From: Bacillota bacterium
GTDB lineage: Bacteria > Bacillota > Clostridia > Acetivibrionales > DTU013
NCBI GenBank assembly: GCA_023412665.1
Contig: JAEZCA010000057.1
Coordinates: 47,325-111,324, forward strand
Reading direction: 5' to 3'
Length of the DNA: 64,000 nucleotides
Shown piece by piece: positions 60,975 to 64,000 of the stretch (position 1 is the first letter of the stretch; each line of letters begins with the position of its first letter). Below the pieces are notes generated by a model, which worked only from the letters and a program-made list of their open reading frames with translations, did not search any database and had not been told where the DNA came from. Both the position numbers and the translations under genes were made by a program.

Positions 60975-61058
60975 ACAAAATAGAATAGCAGCCGGAACAT
61001 AAAGCAGCCGGATTGATGATGAATTCCCGGATACCGGGGTATTACAGGAGGTAGGAAA

Positions 61059-62288
61059 ATGAGTGCGGAATTGATTCAAGCATTGGATCAACTTGAAAAG
61101 GAAAAGGGTATAAATAAGGAAGTGCTGATCGAAGCGATTGAAGCAGCCCTTATTTCGGCTTACAAGAGGAATTTTGGATCAACACAGAATGTGAAGATCT
61201 ATATAGATCGTGAATCCGGGGATGTGAGGGTCTTTGCACTCAAGAGAGTCACATCGAGGCCGGAGGATGAAAACGGAGATATCTCACTGGAAGCTGCACA
61301 GAAGCTTGATGCTTCCTATGTGGAGGACGACATTGCCGAGATAGAGGTCACCCCCCGAAAATTCGGCAGAATCGCCGCACAGACCGCAAAGCAGGTCGTT
61401 ATGCAGAGGATACGCGAAGCAGAGCGCGGCATTATTTTTGATGAATTTTATAACAAGGAAGGCGACATTGTCACAGGTATCATACAAAGAAATGAAAGAA
61501 AAAACATTGTGATCGACCTGGGCAAGACAGAAGCAGTAATGTCACCATCCGAGCAGACTATAGGAGAAGAATACAGGTTCAATGACAGGATCAAAACATA
61601 TATTGTAGAAGTGAAGAAGACCACAAAGGGTCCACAGATACTTGTCTCAAGAACACATCCCGGGCTTGTCAAAAGGCTTTTTGAGCTTGAAGTGCCGGAA
61701 ATACACGATGGAACCGTTGAAATAAAGAGCATTTCAAGAGAGGCGGGATCCAGGACCAAGATAGCCGTTTATTCCAAGGATCCAAATGTGGATCCTGTCG
61801 GTGCATGCGTCGGACAAAAGGGTACCAGGGTCCAGGCCATAGTGGATGAACTCAGAGGCGAAAAAATTGATATAATAAGATGGAGCAACAATCCCGAGGA
61901 ATACATCTCCAGCAGCCTCAGCCCTGCAAAGGTCGTCCGTGTCGACGCAGACGAGGAAGCCAGGACTGCAAGAGTCATAGTACCCGATTTTCAGCTGTCA
62001 CTGGCTATCGGTAAGGAAGGCCAGAATGCAAGGCTCGCAGCAAGGCTGACCGGCTGGAAGATAGACATCAAGAGCGAATCGCAGCTCAGAGCCGTCATAG
62101 AACAGCAAATGTTCAACATGGACAGTTATAATAATACTGAAGATGAGTATGGAGAAGAATATGAAGAAGAGTATGACCAGGAGTATGAGAGCTATGACGA
62201 AGGCTCTGATGCAGACGTTGGTGACGAACAGGACATAGACATGGAAACGGAAGTATCATACTCAGAGCCGGACGATGATCAGGAATAG
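61059..62288 (+). CDS. nusA: Transcription termination/antitermination factor NusA
   Basis: A 409-residue RNA polymerase-binding factor controlling pausing and termination. N-terminal domain (1-125), S1 domain (about 135-200), then two KH domains with DPVGACVGQKGTRVQAIVDEL near residue 247 and LAIGKEGQNARLAARLTG near 318. The last ~55 residues are very acidic with repeated Glu-Tyr/Glu-Glu and no domain, in place of the AR repeats of enterobacteria. AGGAGG lies 8 bases before the ATG. Confidence 0.97.
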   Translation: MSAELIQALDQLEKEKGINKEVLIEAIEAALISAYKRNFGSTQNVKIYIDRESGDVRVFALKRVTSRPEDENGDISLEAAQKLDASYVEDDIAEIEVTPRKFGRIAAQTAKQVVMQRIREAERGIIFDEFYNKEGDIVTGIIQRNERKNIVIDLGKTEAVMSPSEQTIGEEYRFNDRIKTYIVEVKKTTKGPQILVSRTHPGLVKRLFELEVPEIHDGTVEIKSISREAGSRTKIAVYSKDPNVDPVGACVGQKGTRVQAIVDELRGEKIDIIRWSNNPEEYISSSLSPAKVVRVDADEEARTARVIVPDFQLSLAIGKEGQNARLAARLTGWKIDIKSESQLRAVIEQQMFNMDSYNNTEDEYGEEYEEEYDQEYESYDEGSDADVGDEQDIDMETEVSYSEPDDDQE

Positions 62289-62299
62289 AGGTGACATAC

Positions 62300-62572
62300 T
62301 TGAAGCAAAAGAAGATACCTTTGCGTATGTGCCTCGGGTGCCATGAAATGAAGCCCAAAAAGGAACTGATCAGGATCGTAAGGGACAAGGAAGGTGTTAC
62401 CAGTGTAGACTTCACAGGCAAAAAGGCAGGGAGGGGCGCTTATATATGCCCAAGCACCGAGTGCCTGGAAAAGGTCCGAAAAGGCAGAAAGCTTGAAAAA
62501 GCATTTGAAGCCCGCATCGATGACACCGTTTATGACACACTTAAATCGCAACTGGAGGGAAAAGATGGCTGA
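62300..62572 (+). CDS. rnpM: RNase P modulator RnpM (YlxR)
   Basis: A 90-residue RNA-binding protein (DUF448); in Bacillus YlxR was found to bind and modulate RNase P. The family signature is visible: PLRMCLGCHEMKPKKELIRIVR at the start, then GKKAGRGAYICPSTECL. The TTG at 62300 is chosen because the GAGGTGA site lies 5 bases upstream; the GTG at 62291 falls within that site. Its end overlaps ylxQ by 8 bases. Confidence 0.92.
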   Translation: MKQKKIPLRMCLGCHEMKPKKELIRIVRDKEGVTSVDFTGKKAGRGAYICPSTECLEKVRKGRKLEKAFEARIDDTVYDTLKSQLEGKDG

Positions 62573-62891
62573 TAGGATATACTCCTTTATGGGGTTGGCA
62601 GCCAAGGCAGGGAAGCTCTTGTCAGGTGATGAGACATGTGAGAGGGCTTTAAAGACCGGTAAGGTGTACCTGGTTATTGTATCTGAAGATGCCTCGGACA
62701 ATACCAAGAAGAAATTCAGGGATATGTGCAGTTACAGAGATATTGGGTATCGAGTATTCGGTGAAAAGGAACTGATCGGCAAATTCACCGGTAAAAGCAT
62801 ACGTTCTGTCATTGCAGTAAAGGATATGAACTTTGCAGGGCATCTTGTTGAAATGATCGATAATCGCGGTATAGAACATGGGGGTGTATAG
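62565..62891 (+). CDS. ylxQ: L7Ae-family ribosomal protein YlxQ
   Basis: A 108-residue RNA-binding protein of the L7Ae/L30e family that binds kink-turns. It starts MADRIYSFMGLAAKAGKLLSG, followed by LVIVSEDASDNTKKKF and SIRSVIAVKDMNFA, typical of YlxQ. ATG 62565 has GGAGGG 6 bases upstream, inside the end of the previous gene, so the two are translated together. Confidence 0.93.
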   Translation: MADRIYSFMGLAAKAGKLLSGDETCERALKTGKVYLVIVSEDASDNTKKKFRDMCSYRDIGYRVFGEKELIGKFTGKSIRSVIAVKDMNFAGHLVEMIDNRGIEHGGV

Positions 62892-62893
62892 AT

Positions 62894-64000
62894 TTGGAAA
62901 AGGTTAGAGTATACGAACTGGCAAAGGAACTGAACACGACTAGCAAGAGGCTGATGGAGAAGCTTGCGGAGATCGATATCAATGTAAAAAACCATATGAG
63001 TCTTCTTGAAGACCATGAACTGGGTGCTCTTTACAAGCATATCGGTGTGATCAAGCATGACGAAAAAAAGGATGAGCCCGACGATAAAAAAGCTCCTCCC
63101 GCGGCGCCTGTACAGCCGAAGCCCGAGGTCAAAAGAGACAATAAAAGCGCCCCCAGAATTATCAGGACAACTGAAATTGTGATCAACAGCAGAAATGATG
63201 AAAGGGATGCAGCAAGGAACAGCTTCCAAAAAGGAGATCCCAAGGGCGGCAGAAATAATGACAAGAGAAATGAATTTATAAGGTCTGCGGATGCAAACTC
63301 AGGACTGCTCTCAGGATTTGTCAGGAAGGGCAGAACCGATTATGTCAATAATACTAATGCAGCTCAAAAGCAGGAACCCGGCAGAAACATTCCAAACCTA
63401 AATGCGAAGGCAGCTGCCCGTACGACTGAAGCTGAAAAAACTCAGACAGGTGTCAGCATCGATGTAAAACCGGTAAAGAAGGAAACGGCTGCCGAGCATA
63501 CTGAAATCAAAAAGACCGAGCCTGCAAAGGATACGAAAACAAATATGAATGAAATGACAGTAAATGATGTAAAGACAAAAATGCAGGATGAAATGACAAC
63601 GACTGCGGGCGACAGCAAGCAGGATAAGGTCAGGCAGGAGTCTGCTGTGCCTGCTGAAGCACCAAGCCGCCGGGAAGAATCGAAAACAGCTGTAGCTGAT
63701 GTGGAAGCCGATAAGGCAAAAACCATAAAAGAAGATCAACAGGCTGATATAGCTAAAAATACAGATAGACCTCAAGCGGACAGAAGTCAGTCTCAAACGG
63801 CAAGGCCCCAGGGCGACAGACCGCCGTATCAAAGCAGGCCACAGGGTGACAGACCACCGTATCAGGGCAGGCCCCAGGGCGACAGGCCGCCGTATCAGGG
63901 CAACAGACCCCAGGGCGACAGGCCGCCGTACCAGGGCAACAGACCCCAGGGTGACAGACCGCCGTACCAGGGCAACAGACCCCAGGGCGACAGACCGCCG
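62894..64000 (+). CDS. infB: Translation initiation factor IF-2, N-terminal part (runs off the right edge)
   Basis: IF-2 brings initiator tRNA to the ribosome. The 369 codons present cover the variable N-terminus: an IF2_N domain at residues 1-50 (VRVYELAKELNTTSKRLMEK) and then a long disordered, charged and Pro/Gln/Gly-rich region; the G domain lies beyond the window. From about residue 304 a repeated RPQGDRPPYQ unit occurs. The TTG at 62894 has a GGGGG site about 9 bases upstream and follows ylxQ by two bases. Family assignment rests on the IF2_N domain and operon position. Confidence 0.93.
   Translation, partial: MEKVRVYELAKELNTTSKRLMEKLAEIDINVKNHMSLLEDHELGALYKHIGVIKHDEKKDEPDDKKAPPAAPVQPKPEVKRDNKSAPRIIRTTEIVINSRNDERDAARNSFQKGDPKGGRNNDKRNEFIRSADANSGLLSGFVRKGRTDYVNNTNAAQKQEPGRNIPNLNAKAAARTTEAEKTQTGVSIDVKPVKKETAAEHTEIKKTEPAKDTKTNMNEMTVNDVKTKMQDEMTTTAGDSKQDKVRQESAVPAEAPSRREESKTAVADVEADKAKTIKEDQQADIAKNTDRPQADRSQSQTARPQGDRPPYQSRPQGDRPPYQGRPQGDRPPYQGNRPQGDRPPYQGNRPQGDRPPYQGNRPQGDRPP
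63803..64000 (+). repeat. In-frame tandem repeats in infB
   Basis: Units of 30, 30, then 33 bases encode RPQGDRPPYQ followed by S, G or GN. At least six units are seen before the window ends. The later units are nearly identical at the DNA level, which points to recent expansion by slippage or recombination. Confidence 0.85.

Noticed and set aside
63803..64000. CRISPR-like regular repeats
   Set aside because: The repeats are adjacent, in frame and code for Pro/Gln/Gly-rich peptide in infB; there are no unique spacers.

Overview
The window reads as chromosome of a Gram-positive, endospore-forming bacterium of the class Clostridia. This rests on spoIVA, an uninterrupted sigK that keeps its pro-sequence, the presence of both PolC and DnaE, mutS2, mtrB (TRAP), the Bacillota gene order rpsB-tsf-pyrH-frr-uppS-cdsA-dxr-rseP-ispG-polC-rimP-nusA-ylxR-ylxQ-infB, strong GGAGG ribosome sites and frequent TTG/GTG starts. 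No species is assigned. No rRNA, tRNA or CRISPR array was seen.

Layout. 1-6.1 kb: the 5' part of gltX on the minus strand, then plus-strand genes for two zinc-ribbon proteins, a RACo-like [2Fe-2S]/ASKHA protein, a DUF2085 membrane protein, 5-formyl-THF cyclo-ligase and a CPBP protease. 6.1-9.7 kb: a disturbed accessory patch with a sigma-54 gene that lacks its RpoN-box domain, a cluster of inverted ~30-bp repeats, an unknown gene and a large serine recombinase. 9.7-20 kb: lipid kinase, spoIVA, phosphoglucomutase, an HD-GYP protein behind a sigma-H-like promoter, and dnaE; three copies of a palindromic element lie in the gaps. 20-26 kb: mtrB, thioesterase, pgsA, a DUF5685/J-protein pair and mutS2. 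26.2-34.1 kb: a one-module NRPS (C-A-PCP-reductase, predicted to use threonine), a membrane histidine kinase and a REC/HD-GYP response regulator. The NRPS and the sensor half of the kinase are very AT-rich, and the composition changes inside the kinase gene. 34-41.4 kb: typA, then mltG-trmR-trhP (cell wall and tRNA wobble hydroxylation/methylation, as in the Bacillus yrrL-yrrM-yrrO set), then a class B PBP. 41.4-47.3 kb: a beta-galactosidase fragment, a PII-like/antiporter pair, DUF3842, a hydroxyacid dehydrogenase, sigK, a truncated amidase ending in a repeat, and a small element with inverted ends. 47.3-64 kb: the translation/isoprenoid/lipid/replication superoperon, ending inside infB.

Most interesting points: (1) the NRPS-kinase-HD-GYP locus, which could be a self-made signal with its own sensor and a cyclic-dinucleotide output; (2) a family of palindromic elements, each just upstream of a gene and each ending in a TATAAT- or TATAAA-like box; (3) a repeat shared by the 3' ends of two truncated genes (rpoN and an amidase) about 39 kb apart.
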